From the NCBI GenBank assembly GCA_949710005.1, contig OX453272.1, positions 46,073,646-46,137,645 of the forward strand: 64,000 nucleotides of DNA, given 5' to 3'. The stretch is from Ricordea florida (taxonomy: Eukaryota > Cnidaria > Anthozoa > Corallimorpharia > Ricordeidae). The number at the start of each line of letters is the position of its first letter. Positions within the stretch are counted from its first letter, which is position 1. Shown piece after piece: positions 1 through 11,513 of the stretch. Below the pieces are notes generated by a model that saw only the letters and a list, made by a program, of their open reading frames with translations, was not told where the DNA came from and made no database searches. The translations under genes were made by a program, and so were the position numbers.

Positions 1-97
1 ACATGTTTACTGAAACTGCTGTGAGGTTGTTTTTCATCATGATTGAAACAAAATGAACTAATATTTATATTGTCTAATTAATGATTTCTTCATGCAG

Positions 98-3000
98 ATT
101 CGATATCGAGGCCCTCTGATCTATTTGAAGAGCAAGAACACAGATTTTTCTCCCAGGTACCACTTAGCGCACGCTGCCAAAGATATGTGGGGGGAGTTGG
201 TAGATGGTGCAATAACAGTACTTATTTGCCCTGGTAATCACTTTACTATGAGCGATGTACCCCATGCTCACGTGACAGGCAGCATCTTGGCAACATCCTT
301 ACTGTTCAGCTACCGGACACTGTTTCCAGACTTCCCTCGCCCTCCAAGAACGTTTAGTCAAAGAAGAGCGGTTGAGAAGCTTTGCAGCGGAGTAACTTGC
401 TTTCTTCATTCAAAGAAAGGTAGTAAACAACATCAACATGCTTTTTTTGATAGGCTATCTCTTTGGAACTGCCCTCAATATCTTTGACCCTTGTTTTGAC
501 CAAGTTAAAAATTTCTGTCTTTTAGGTATTTGTTTATTCTCTTTATAAATACAATTAAATGACTTAGTGATCATACGTTCTACTTTTGTGTTATAGCAAA
601 CAAAAGGCCTCATTTTGGGGAGCTACGTTTTGACGAACAGAAGTTTATTCTGGTGCTGAAATCTAAGAAAGAAGAAGAGGAAAACAAGAAAGAAATCAAG
701 AAAAAGATAATCAGTCTTCAAGGTAAATTTTTAAAGTAAATGAATTTTTGTATTGGTCGAAGGAAACTCGACCATAGAGAACCTAAACAGAACAAGACAG
801 AAGCGTAACCTATAGTACGCCACGTGACCATAGCACCAGTAAAAAAGACGGCAAGGAAACCTACTAAATCGTAATTTTTGCGTACAATTTTATTTCAATG
901 TTCATTAACCCTACCGTACACTGTCGTACTGTGTTATGTTGTCATCTTGGTCTTATAACAGTACGAATCATAATTTAATTAAGAGTGGTGTACAGCGCTG
1001 AAAATGATATCCGACCGCAAATGATCCTCAGACGGGAAATGATTCCCAAATTGGAACGTAGATGATCCCGATGCGCAAATGAACCCCGATGTGGACCGCA
1101 AATGGTCCCGCCGGAAAACGGAATGGCATGGGGTTTGGATTCCTGGAGTTTTTAATTTTTTTTTACTCTTTTTATCTATTTATTTTCATCAACTAAACGA
1201 TAAATTAGATCAAATTAAAGGAAATAATATACTGATGACGTAAACTATAATTTAAATATAATTCTCATGACAAATCCATCTCATTTTCTCTTGAAAACTT
1301 TTCTGAAAAATTACGGAAAAATTCAAGGCTCCTAAACAGAAATACCATTTCTCAACAACCTCGATCTACAACAGCAATAGCTTGATGCTACCATAACTAA
1401 GACATAAACAAGTTTTGTAGATTCCATTTGGACGCCATTTCCATATTAAATAATTCTCTCAAAAAGCCTAATTAACAATACGAGAAGTAACGGCAAAATG
1501 AGTCTAAAATTCGACTCTGCCTATAACAATTGTTTGTGAATATTTAACAGCACTCAGAAACGAATTGTACGTCAGGTAATAATCGATGTAAATATACTTT
1601 TCATGCTAATCCTTTGTCGCGGAGAAAATCACCGAAGAAAACTAACTAACAACAACGGAACAACTACAACAGAATTTCATAGTAGTTCATTACAATTTTA
1701 ACCGGGACACAAGATCCTTATCACGGATAAATCCACGTCCATGCACACTGTATGGTTAATAATTCTCAATCCTGCGTCTCCCAAGTTAGATATCAATGCC
1801 ACGGGAGTATTTAGCATGTTGGTAAGGCCCCATAGTGCAATACAATCATCCCATTTTCCATCCATTGATATCTGTCTCAGGTAAGTATCCCAGCCTGCAT
1901 GATTAATAAATTCACGGTTGTGAATACGATCAGGGGGGGTTGGTTACTTCTGAGGTAGCAGGCAACGCTTAAAAAACCATTTTGACAGATTGTCCTGAAG
2001 GTCATCGACTCTGTTCTCAGTTGTTGATAGATTTAACAAATCCCTTGCCATCTCATTTCAAATACTGTCGTCCTGCTCGAAGTATTCCGTGTTTTTGCGA
2101 ACATCAAATTCCTGGCTAGTAAAGCCTGGTTTCCATATGATCGCAGACGATCGCAGGATCGCAGAAATTACTGAACCGTGTGATCGCAACGATCGCAAAG
2201 CGCACTATTTCCATATGATGGCAAACGATCGCAAACGATCGCAGAATTGACGTTCTTTTGTAGCCCGTATTCCTCGGGCTCAGCGGTTCCTGCCTGATGA
2301 ACTTGCTCTTTTGAAAGTGTCAAATACAGTTCTGTACGTACTTGGGGAGCTACGGACCGAATCGTAAATGTAAATGCCAAGATTTACGACACTAATTACG
2401 ACAAGAAGCCAACTGTTTTTCCATAGAAAGGGGAACCAGTATCATTACAGTATTCAGTTTTCCACTATATTATCTCTATCTTTTTTTATAGTACGATGGT
2501 TCCAATGACGGATAAAAATGCGAGTTTCCTAAACACAGATCCTCCATCCTACATGTGTGTTTCTCTCTTAAAAAGTCAAACTACAGGTTCACAGTGTCTC
2601 CACCTAACTTTTCAGCAGACAAAATTTGATTAATACCGGCATCTAATAGACTGGGGTTTAGTAACTTTGCCTCTAGTCGTTGTTATATGCCCGTTCGTTT
2701 TTGACGCAGCTTTTTCGGGATCAGACTCACCAGGTAATGTCTTTCGCTACCACCACAAATCTGTTCTTGGGCGATTCGTTGCCGTTTGTTTTCGTCCTTT
2801 TTACCTCATGGTATGTACGTCATACCATGAGGTATAGTAATGGTTGGATTGGTCACTCCATTCCCGTTAGACAATTAATTTATGCATTACATTTGCATTA
2901 AATGTGAATTAAACAGGTTCTCCCCTGTCTCCCCTACTAGGTTTGGTTTTGTCCACAAGGTCATGCTTTGTTTTAGGTTCACGTATGTGGGAGGAGGGGG

Positions 3001-4591
3001 TGAGACAAAAGTTGGAGGGTATAATTATTTGACATTGCCCAGCAACAGCGCCTATAATCATTCTTTTGTGTTCTTTTCGAGGTCGGTAAGGGACCGGTCA
3101 TTATTTATCGCCTGGGGGGGAGCGGAGGATTTAGGGGGGGATCAGATGGTTATCTGAAGAACTGAGGGGGGGATCAGCCGTAATTGACAGGCGTAAAGGG
3201 GGGATCAGACCAAAAAAATGGAATTTCAGGTCGCGGCAGGACCCGAGGGGGGGGGGAGGATGGGGGGGGGATCATGACATCTTCCACTACCGATAAGGGG
3301 GGATCATTAAAAAACTAAATATTTTACGTGGGGATCAGGTAATTTCTACGATTTAGCAACAAAAATACTCCGCTCCCCCCCAGGCGATAAATAATGACCG
3401 GTCCCTAAGATGGTGGTTACTCGAGTAGCCGGGCGAAGAGTTGTACCTCCAAAACTGCAGCTAGCTAGCAATACTTTTGTATCTAAATTTTATTTGGTGG
3501 AGAAAAGAACAACCATGTTCATGAACCTCTTTGGCGTAGTTACTAAATAATATCAACATCTTGTCTTTTGAGAGGTTTATTTTTTTTTGTTGCTCAGCTG
3601 ATACCTCTAAAAATTCTTCATTCCGCGTAAACAAAATTGAGTTTAAATAATTATCAAGACGATCTAAGATCGTAAGTCGGACAACAGGTAGACGTGCTGT
3701 TATGAGTGTTGACCACTTATGGTGCGGGGTGGTCCAAAAAAGAAATGCTAAGGATACCAAGGTCCTGGTTTCCAACTTGGCATCTTTGTTGTCGTTTCCT
3801 CGAGTTTCATCGCGAGGCACCTCGTCTTTATCAAAGCAAATGCTCTTCTGTCACTCTGTCCACATGTTCTGTTCACTGGTAACTCGTTTGATTTCTGGTT
3901 TGATTCTAGTGAGACATTCGCTAAATCATTTGAATCTTTTGCTATTTTCAGCTCCCGGAACGACCCGTTTCGAAATATACGCTCATTACACACGCCATCT
4001 TTTAGAGTGGGTCTACCGCGAACGGTTTGTGGGTCTGTATGTTTGAGCGTAGAAAAGATGACACCATTTGTTTTCAACATATTCGCCATCGACTTCGACA
4101 TCGTAGAAAGGTTGCGCCCGTATTACGTGTCTGCGGTATTCCCCATTGCACGTGACTGCGATTTGCGATGAAACTCGAGTGTAAACCTATAGTCGGTTGC
4201 CCGACTAATAATTCAAGATGACCGCCAAATTTATGAATCTATTGCTGTTTACATTATCATGATTATTATATTACCTCATTCTATTAATCGTCTTGGCCCT
4301 TTTTCTTCTAATTTCAAGTCACATAAAAACGCTTATAGCTCTAATCTTATTTTGTCTCTTCAAACAGATCTTCGTGTGGTTCAACCAGCAAAGGTCGTCT
4401 TCGCTTCCATCAAATATGCGACTCGAGTGCGAAGGGTGGGAGCGTATCGGAGCGGAAACCTGCGACAAACCGCCTCAGTAATCACAAGCCGAAGGGTGTA
4501 CAGCTTTGAATTCACTGATTTTACAGATCTAAAGGCATTTTATAGTATGATTGAAGCCGTTTTTTCATTGCCACTAACTAGTGTAAAGTAA
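98..4591 (+). CDS. Polyketide synthase copy A, 3' end (thioesterase C-terminus plus C-terminal extension)
   Basis: These are the last three exons of a large type I PKS gene whose body lies left of the window: 98-419, 597-722 and 4368-4591. All boundaries have AG/GT signals, and the phases (0, 1, 1) match the last three exons of copy B (54944-55265, 55449-55574, 57923-58146), with exon lengths of 322, 126 and 224 nt in both copies. The first exon carries the thioesterase catalytic-His motif GNHFTM (His codon near 239) and a conserved FSYRTLFPDF segment. The second encodes a Lys/Glu-rich stretch. The third ends in PLTSVK before a stop. The protein is closely similar to copy B, so this is a tandem paralogue. 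The thioesterase would release the finished chain. What precedes it in the left neighbour is unseen, so the fusion described for copy B cannot be confirmed here. Confidence 0.85.
1004..1120. repeat. Degenerate minisatellite
   Basis: About four diverged 25-35 bp units share the core CGCAAATGATCCC and variants such as ATGATTCCC, ATGAACCCC and ATGGTCCC. No coding potential is evident. Confidence 0.5.
2126..2246. repeat. GATCGCA-rich tandem repeat
   Basis: Two units of about 78 bp both begin TTTCCATATGAT and carry multiple GATCGCA heptamers (seven or more in 120 bp). The spacing of units is seen directly. The family is not recognised, and a MITE-like origin is possible. Confidence 0.55.
2802..2834. 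repeat. Perfect short palindrome
   Basis: Two perfect 14-bp arms (TACCTCATGGTATG and its complement) flank a 5-base spacer. Confidence 0.7.
3087..3408. mobile_element. MITE with about 40-bp terminal inverted repeats
   Basis: The left end reads AGGGACCGGTCATTATTTAT and continues through CGCC and a G-run. The right end is its inverse, CGATAAATAATGACCGGTCC followed by CT. The interior is G-rich with repeated GGGGGGATCA motifs and has no coding frame. This is a non-autonomous DNA transposon, and the superfamily was not assigned. Confidence 0.75.
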
Positions 4592-5337
4592 ACAACAATT
4601 TAGCGAATATTCATTGGGATAACACGAGCAGAGATGTTATCATTAGAAATCAAATCAGTATCAGAAAACAAAATAACCAGAGAGTATCTGACATTAGTAA
4701 AAATCTACTTGTAGACTAATGCAAATGCGGCAGTCTGATTGGCTACACTACTACAGGACTGACGCTTTCTTTCGTCTTATTCCCAAATAGATATTTCGTC
4801 AACTGGCTTTGCTAACTTTATTACTGCTTTTTCTGTCCGACTAGTTGGGTGATACTAAAACAATTAGACAGCACTTGATTGAAGATCATTTTCAAAATGG
4901 CGACGTATGGGCGCTTTTGACAAAGTTTCGCAGGAAGATTTATTATTTTGGTGTTTTATTCGCCGACACACGATTTGATTATTTGCTTTCTATGAGGTGA
5001 TAGTTGATCCGGCCTTCGACCTCATCAACTTTTACCCCTAATAGTTCACCACTAAATTTTCTCTGATTCTTGTTAGTTTAATTTGATCACGTGACCCGGT
5101 AGTGCTCGTCCGCGGAGAGACACTATCAGCCCATGGTGCCCTTTCGAGGAAAATACCCGGATGGGTAGTACTCGTCCTTGAAAATGTGAATTTTCTGACA
5201 GTTATATCGTATTTTTTAGCCAATGTAAGTTGAGATTTATTGAAATTTAGGGTTGTACGCAAGGATAAATATTTGAACTACATTTAATGGGCTTTTTACT
5301 GCTGTTTTTCAACTGGCGCGCAGAAGAAAATTTAGTA

Positions 5338-5436
5338 AACTATCGGTCTGATAGTTGCCCCTTGGATATTTGATGTTCTTAAAGCTAGCATATTAAGAAC
5401 ATCAAATTGCCGCGGGGCAACTATCAGCCGATAGTT
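5338..5436. mobile_element. Hairpin MITE
   Basis: This is a nearly complete inverted repeat of about 99 bp. The left arm begins AACTATCGGTCTGATAGTTG and the right arm ends CAACTATCAGCCGATAGTT. Inner arms (TTGATGTTCTTA and TAAGAACATCAA) extend the stem almost to the centre. Confidence 0.75.
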
Positions 5437-5905
5437 CCTCGACAGAAATCTTGAGCTCATAATCTAATTGTTAAATAGTCTCCTTCGCAGCCAATGTGTG
5501 GCTTGTCACGCAACACCTCTCCACGCGTGACAAGCCAGACAACTGCTGTTTATTAGACTAGAATGATTTTGACAATATGAGAGGAGGAGACTAACCACCG
5601 GGAACACAAAATCCCCAAATGACTTTTTCCTCCTGTTATGTATTTAATATCATGGGTAACAAATTACTCCTTAATTTTGGTGCGAAATTTCAGCGTTAAT
5701 GTATATTGTCACATGTGAAATTGCAATGTTGTTAAGGCAACTTTTCCTACGGTGCAAAATGGCGTCTATGTTTGAAAATGTTAAGGAGAAATTGTCACCC
5801 ATGATATGAATTAGTTAGCAAATGGTACGCTCGTGAATATAGGGAGTAATTTTACGCGCATTTTGTCAAAATTCTGATCATTTCCCGAGTCTTAAGGCGA
5901 GAGAA

Positions 5906-6029
5906 ATTAGTATGTGCAATCAACTGGTGACGGGGGAATTTAGGGAATAAATCCACGCGCGTTTTGGACACAACGCGCGTGGAATTATTCCCTAATTTCA
6001 CTGGTCACCATTTGATTGCACATACTAAT
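5906..6029. mobile_element. Hairpin MITE
   Basis: Outer arms ATTAGTATGTGCAATCAA and TTGATTGCACATACTAAT pair perfectly. Inner arms around ACGCGCGT also pair, with short interruptions. There is no coding content. Confidence 0.75.
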
Positions 6030-6651
6030 CACACCCAGCAAAAAGAACGCTCGAGACCGTTGGATTTAGCTTCCTCTCAATGGTAGTTTTTCTCCATATT
6101 TACTGTAAAGAAAACTTGTATAGAGATTTTGCACGCATCACGTGGTCCCACAGCAACGGTAACTACGCCACCATCTTGCATGCCAAACACTGAACATAAG
6201 CAGAACAAGCTTTGAGAGAATACGCTACGATGGAAAGATTTTGCTACGGACGCGGACACGTTAAACTTGACTTTTATGGTCACTTCTATTGTTAGAAACC
6301 TGTATCAGACGGGCACTGCAAAAAGGATGTCTGTTTGTTGTTCACGTTTTAATACAGGATATGTCATTTACCTTTGCCGACAAAAGAGCTGTGACATGTT
6401 TGTAGAAGAAACAGGAAATATCATATCTAGCAGTCCAATTAAAAAAGGATAAAATTAGTAATACGTAACCTCGATGAAAAAACATTTGTATGACAAACAG
6501 GAAATTCATGTAACTGGTCATCTGATTTGAAGCAACTAATTGACTTTACTGATGGCCAGTAAAAGATCATCCCTTCCATGATAGCGAGAATACTCCTGTT
6601 ACATACCTGTCATGTTTTATGGAAGCATAGTATATTCCAGAGTTGTCAAAT

Positions 6652-6840
6652 AGTAAGGGATTGCCGATTTCGGCGCATTTATCAAACTCCACCCGGATCA
6701 TGTTTTAAATATTAACCCAAAATCGACAGTCCACACCTATTCCATTCTAAATGTAAACCAGAAAAAACATTTGTCCACCAACAAGCTATCAAACGCCTTC
6801 CGTGAAAACAAAACAAATTTTAAATCATTTTTCATCCCAC
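6652..6840 (+). repeat. Eroded Polinton-type terminal repeat
   Basis: The segment begins AGTAAGGGATTG and aligns, with substitutions, to the terminal inverted repeat at 61148-61312. Shared blocks include CGCATTTATCAA (versus GACATTTATCAA), CTATTCCA and AACGCCTTCCGTGAAA, then AAATTTTAAATCATTTTTCA. It is probably the left end of an older Polinton of the same family as the 61-kb mini-element. No matching right end was found. Confidence 0.6.
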
Positions 6841-7177
6841 ATCCAATCAAAGTCTAATCCATACCCTATCCGCGGACGAACGTAGCCTTACGCGCACTAC
6901 ATTCTGCGCATATGCAAAACATAATAGATTTACCATTCTTTGGAGTAGTATATTCTTCACTTCCATCTACACACTCAGTAAACGTTCTCTGTTTAAAGTA
7001 ATAAGTTAACATATATACCTACTAACACACATGCTTCTAAATATTGTTTATTTTAAAACTTAAAGAAATTGAACCTTATCATAATAATCAATAATGGGTA
7101 GTCAAACCCAAAATATAAAAAATGAACCAATACCTGAGACTAATGTACCTATTCTACAACGATGGGGTGATCGATGA

Positions 7178-7282
7178 CTTTTATGGCTAACGGTTAAGAA
7201 TTTCGAATGTTTTTACGGCTAACGGTTAACATTTTTTACGGCTAACGGTTAAAATTTTCTAATTTTTACGCCTAACGGTTGA
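7178..7282. repeat. Minisatellite with TACGGCTAACGGTTAA core
   Basis: Four copies of a 20-30 bp unit share the core GGCTAACGGTTAA preceded by a T-run. The last copy has CCTAACGGTTGA. Confidence 0.75.
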
Positions 7283-7554
7283 CCCATTGAGATCCTCAAC
7301 AACTAACTCCGTAAGTTGAGCCCACAATCAGCTAAAGCACGCTACGTGGATTAGTTAACAGGCTTGCTGCATCTACAAATCGAGAGCTTCGAAGGTTGAC
7401 TGATTGGCTCCTATTTTAAGTCCATCCACCAAAAAAAAAACAGTAAACACACGAGTCGGAAAGCTAAAGGAGAAGTTAAATAAAATATACAATAGTTTAG
7501 ATAAATATACACCAAAGAACACCTAACGGCCATTAAAATATTTCTAAAAACCTA

Positions 7555-8850
7555 TTGTATTAATGATGATAGTGGTGATGCAGAGTCATTCTTAATTAAA
7601 ATTTTACCTAGTGTTATCTTACAATGCAAATTTGTAAGGGATACACCAACTGCTTCCGAGCCGGTTGTAAGTTATGCGTATACTGGTAAAACTATGCTAA
7701 TATCTCAATCGGATGATTTAACAAATATTATTGCTTCTATGTTTGATAATATTCTTGAAAAAAAAAGGCAAATTATCGAGAAGAGGGTACTGGCCGGTAG
7801 TCTGTTAGTGTTGAAACCTTCGATATACACAAAATAAAACCAGACCCACCAGCCGGTAGCTCATATATCCCTCTTCCAAAATTTATTACAAAAAAGAAAG
7901 CTGGAATTAACGTAAAGAATGAACGTGATAATGAGTGTTTTAAATGGGCAGTAACATCTGCTGTTTATCCAGTTAAAAAAGATCCCCAACGACACACTAA
8001 ATAAATGTACGTTGCCTCAAAAAAATTCAACTGGAGGGGAATAAAGTTCCCTGCAATATACAAAGATATTGATGTGTTTGAGTGGCAAAACAACTACGCT
8101 GTTAATGTTATAGGTTACGATAACAATCATAGTCATAAAATGTTCTTTCGTTACGTATACCGATGCTTTAACTCCTGCTGTAAGGCCGCTTTAGATAAAC
8201 ACGATGTTGTTGTATGTATGTATGTATATAAATGTAAATCTTTATTTAAACACGGGAAATCGTCAGTTAAACTAAGTAAAAACTAAAATTAATTACAACT
8301 GCTTTACATGATTGCCGTGTGGGAATCCGACGTATCAGCTACCTTCCTGATATTTCGCTTAAAATGCTCAACGGGTGCAACATTTTTTAAGTTTTTGGGC
8401 AAGTTATTCCATAACATGGCCCCGCTTTAAGAGAAGCTTCGTTTCAACTAATTAGTGTTTGGTTTGGACAGGGTCAACCTTCCCTCAGAGTTTCTTAAGT
8501 TGTTAATGTTAAAATGCCAATCAATAAGGTCGGAAGTCCACAATATATTTATTTTAAAAACTATAATAGGAAGATGAGAATTCCATTCGTTATTTATGCA
8601 GATTCTGAGTGTTTTAGAAAAACTATAGACACCTGCCAATCGAGTAGTAATAAAACAATTCAATCAAAAATATCAAAAGCTTACGCTATCCGGTTTCTGC
8701 TATCTCATTGACCCAAGCGATGACGCCATCTGTCAGCCTACACTTACGAGCTACAGGGCCGAATCCCCAGATGATGCCGGACGGGGCTAAACCATTTGTC
8801 GAATCGTTGAAGCGCTATATCAAGCAAATTTATAATGGTAATTAAACTGA
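7555..8850 (+). pseudogene. Polinton DNA polymerase B relic (N-terminal half)
   Basis: Reading frames along this stretch align piecewise with the polymerase at 12188-16067. The region before the exonuclease runs from about 7560 to 8150, with landmarks SSYIPLP, ECFKWAV and a following FEWQNNYAVNVIGY. The exonuclease I region lies at about 8514-8660, with YIYFKNYNRKM and VIYADSECF. A tail near 8790-8845 resembles the later ESL...IKQIYN segment. There are in-frame stops (such as the one just before 8005), frame changes, and an insertion of about 345 bp at 8166-8510. The Asp and Glu of the exonuclease motif survive, but the gene is dead. It is older and more decayed than the 12-16 kb copy. Confidence 0.8.
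8166..8510. other. Unclassified insertion inside the polymerase relic
   Basis: Polymerase homology stops near 8160 and resumes near 8514, so this block is an insertion. It contains GTATGTATGTATATAAATG and an A/T-rich segment that recalls the tail of a retroposed sequence on the minus strand. No terminal repeats or target duplication could be established. Confidence 0.4.
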
Positions 8851-8979
8851 GTGGAGTGCAATTTGGTCTGAAATCATAGGCGTGATTTCAAATATCGAAC
8901 GAGCGCATAGCGCGAGTTTGATTTGAAATCACAAGTATGATTTCAGACCAAAATTGCACGACACGAAGTTCAATTACCA
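8836..8979. mobile_element. Hairpin MITE
   Basis: The left arm starts TGGTAATTAAACTGAGTGGA and the right arm ends with the inverse ...CAATTACCA. Long inner arms (GTGCAATTTGGTCTGAAATC and GATTTCAGACCAAAATTGCA) are near-perfect. The following 250 bases (8980-9226) are A/T-rich, contain further GCGATTT motifs and carry no gene. Confidence 0.8.
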
Positions 8980-9226
8980 CTTTATTACACTCATTTTGAA
9001 ATCACAGTTTTTTGTCAACACTACTTATTTATTTATCCACTTCAGGAAGCCCAGTTTTTGAAGAAGAGTAACTTCTTAAAAATGATGCGATTTAGAGCAA
9101 AAAATGGTGCGATTTGGGAATAAATCACACTGCTATGAACCAATCAAATTGCAAGGATCGCCTGTGATTTCAAAATGGATGTAATAAAGAATCAAATCCC
9201 ACTCCCCGCCATGGGCAATAGATAAG

Positions 9227-9508
9227 ATGAGTTATAATCTGTGTGTATGGCGTTGTTTGGCTATCCATCAAAGAATTTTAAAAGGGCGAAAGAGACCTGA
9301 AGAGGATAACGGACACTGTTTTTATATCAAAGACATAGAACTATTAACCCAACATTGGGAGTGTACTGGGTGTCAGCAAAGATTTTCACAACATAAAAAT
9401 TTACACAGGCACCTAAAGGAACATTCATGTCATGGTGGGAAATCGAAATTAGTCTGTAAAGTGGCGAAATTTAAACGTGTTATGAAAGTCTGTAGACGGA
9501 TTGAGTAG
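9227..9508 (+). pseudogene. Fragment of a second type of Polinton polymerase, with a C2H2 finger
   Basis: A 93-residue open frame begins MSYNLCVWRCLAIH and continues to a C2H2-like finger (CTGCQQRF...HKNLHRHLKEH), then a basic CKVAKFKRV segment. The combination of an NLC.WRCLA motif, a single finger and a short basic stretch is what I recall from the region before the exonuclease domain in some metazoan Maverick polymerases. It is not the same lineage as the 12-16 kb polymerase, whose finger has a different context. It ends at the palindrome at 9504, where the next element begins. The identification is from recollection of the family and should be treated as tentative. Confidence 0.5.
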
Positions 9509-9579
9509 ATGTAATTGGCCGATTCTAGCACACCCCCTGAACCCCCACACACCGACCCGAATCAACAATTACATCTACT
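9504..9579. repeat. Palindrome at the left boundary of repeat element R
   Basis: Fourteen-bp arms AGTAGATGTAATTG and CAATTACATCTACT flank a C-rich 48-base centre. The same AATTACATCTACT string ends the second copy of R at 39311, so it is probably the element terminus. AG...CT ends are shared with the Polintons in this window. Confidence 0.6.
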
Positions 9580-11351
9580 AACCAATTAAAACCCGGTCAA
9601 ATTTTAATAACTAATTTAATTTTTATTTTTATTTTCTTGAGATTTTTGACCTGATATTTTTGATTTTGATTTTGATCGGACTGATTTTAACGAATTTTGG
9701 TTAATTTTGGTTGATTTTACATCTCAAGACTGTCTAAAGAGATATTTTTATCACCTAGAAGAATTTGATCTGTTCGGATATCGTAGCTGAAAATTAAAGT
9801 GTTGGATAATTTTAGGGAATTCATATTTTCTTCATTTCAGAAATTGCTAGCTTGACGACGCCTTCTAAAAACGTCTCAACAAACCATTTACTCATCCGAA
9901 ATTGCTAGGTGAACTTTGTAAGTGACAAAAATTGCAAAAGTATCCTTTCCGAAAACGTAAGCGACTGTTTTTCCCTTGTTGGGACCCTTTTAGGTGATGT
10001 TTTAGGACTGAAAATCTCTTCAGATATACCGTTCGAAAATCCGAGGGTCTGTGTGTTCGGTACTCAAATATTCTAGCTCACCTTGCTTCCGAACAAATTT
10101 TTACCGAAAATAGTCGTTGGGTGCCCTTGAATAACTATCTTTGTATCTCTTCAATAGTTAAATAAACAAACCGTTGCTAGGATTCTTGCTATATGGAGGA
10201 ATTCGCAGTCTCTCAGAAATTTACAGAGAATGTTTTTTTTTACCGACCGGTTAGCTCAGTTGGTTGAGCACTGGACTGTCAGTCGGGAGGTGGTGGGTTC
10301 GAACCTCGGCCGGACAATCACTCAGGGTCTTTAAATTACTGAGGAGAAAGTGCTGCCTTTGCACAAGAATGACATCTGTAAATGTTTAGACTCTCTAGTC
10401 TTTTCGGATAAGGACGATAAATCGTACGTCGGGTCTCTTTTCCGCACAACCCTTGTTGGTATGACTCCGTGGGACGTTGAATAAATCACACACTGTTCGC
10501 AAAGAGTAGGGGACGTAGATCCTGGTGTCGACATAGGGCCTTTGTGAGCGTAATTCCTATTGAACTGTACTCGAGTCGAGCAAACGCCCATCTGTTTCAA
10601 CGCACTTTATTAGTTTATTACAAAAACTCGCCTAGAAAAGCGGTAAAACCTGAGAAAAGTTACAAATAAAATTATAACTATTAAATCTTACAACAAATAT
10701 CAAAAGTGAAACAACAAAACACTTACAACATGGTGTTTTATGTTTTTTTAACAATGCTTTTCTCGAGTGTGGCGACGGCCACGTTTTTTACTTTTTCCCG
10801 CCACCAATGCATTCTGGCCCGACACAGGTATTCCAAAACACCATTAAATTTTGTGATCGCGAGATAATAAAAACTACAATTCCGATACAGTAACCCTAAT
10901 GTTGGAAAAAGTATTTCCTGTTGAGGGTTCTCCTGTTGATACTAGTCTATTTATAGTCTATTACTGAATATAGGCCGTATATATGTCGCACACTTTATTA
11001 ATGTCAATTTCTGAATCACGGGTGCGCGTACTTAGTCTTTAGCAAGAAGAAAAATCAGCTGTATGCTAAATCCACAAAATGAAAAGGATTGGGTCACCAG
11101 GCTTCTTTCAACTTCGTTTACACAATTGCAAATTCCAATTTTTCCTGGAAAAAAGATTATTCCCTGAAAGGCGTTTCTCATTCCTTCCAGAATTTCATTG
11201 TTTACGAATCATTTTTCAGAATAAAAAGTACTATCTATTTCTTATGCAAAGAAGTAACGTTCAATGGAAGACAACCAAGCAGAATTCTTATGCGCTGCAA
11301 CAGTTTCGGATTTGTTAGAGCAAAACTTGTCAGATTTGTGGGACGCAAATG
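9580..11351 (+). mobile_element. Repeat element R, copy 1, left part
   Basis: This stretch is collinear with 35250-36660 in the second copy of R, starting with the A/T-rich block GATCGGACTGATTTTAACGA. Both copies carry the same SINE at the same place, so the SINE predates the R duplication. Relative to copy 2 there is an extra segment of about 330 bp at 10563-10893. The part after 11000 is one unit of a roughly 1-kb repeat, cut by the adintovirus at 11351 and resuming at 26765. No convincing protein gene is seen. Open frames near 11079-11352 are translations of the repeat. Confidence 0.65.
10245..10575 (+). mobile_element. tRNA-derived SINE (copy 1)
   Basis: The head (10245-10315) resembles a tRNA-Asp: A box TTAGCTCAGTTGG, an anticodon loop with GTC, and B box GGTTCGAACC. 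The acceptor stem has an A-A mismatch and the T stem is imperfect, so it is not a working tRNA. A tRNA-unrelated body of about 260 bp follows, containing ACTCAGGGTCTTTAAATTAC and GGACGATAAATCGTACG. The same unit recurs at 35876-36190. The A and B boxes suggest the RNA polymerase III promoter typical of SINEs. Confidence 0.75.
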
Positions 11352-11444
11352 AGTAATTGGAAATGGAGAGTTCTGGCGCAATGGGCGTGGTCATTAATTT
11401 TTCGGCTCAAAATGGTTTTATGTAAATTAGGGTGTGGCCAAAAT
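11352..11444 (+). repeat. Left terminal inverted repeat of the adintovirus
   Basis: This is a 93-bp arm, identical to the inverse of 26672-26764 except at two positions. Weaker similarity continues to about 11490, close to the first gene. The left target copy is 11347-11351 (AAATG). Confidence 0.9.
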
Positions 11445-11513
11445 ATGTTAATTAGTGGTGGTAAAATTGAAAGTTGATTTTGGGTGTTGGTAGTGATTTG
11501 TATTAGAGCAAAG

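Larger units (their letters stand above)
723..4367 (+). other. Last intron of PKS copy A, filled with repeats
   Basis: No gene is seen here. The first 250 bases, and a stretch near 3540-3640, still align with the last intron of copy B (about 55575-55990 and 56500-56580), which shows the duplication included introns. The remainder holds a degenerate minisatellite, a GATCGCA-rich repeat, a short palindrome and a MITE, listed separately. Short open frames at 3461-4101 on both strands overlap each other and show no recognisable domain. Confidence 0.6.
4592..6651. other. Intergenic region downstream of PKS copy A
   Basis: No credible gene is present. The segments 4592-4640 and about 5470-5640 align with 58147-58420, the 3' flank of copy B, including the shared CTCCACGCGTGACAAGCCAG. 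The tandem duplication therefore ran past the stop codon, and copy A later gained about 0.8 kb between those segments. Two hairpin MITEs are listed separately. Confidence 0.55.

Noticed and set aside
3461-4101. Overlapping 114-119 residue open frames on both strands
   Set aside because: They overlap each other inside an intron of PKS copy A and have no recognisable domain.
4293-4481. A separate small gene ending DKPPQ (also 57842-58036)
   Set aside because: It reads through a probable intron 3' end in the wrong phase relative to the PKS. The exon is better explained as the last PKS exon in another frame.
7178-7282. CRISPR-like array
   Set aside because: Four short head-to-tail units without distinct spacers, in a eukaryotic context: a minisatellite.
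10245-10315. Functional tRNA-Asp gene
   Set aside because: Acceptor and T stems have mismatches, and a SINE body follows. The same unit recurs at 35876.
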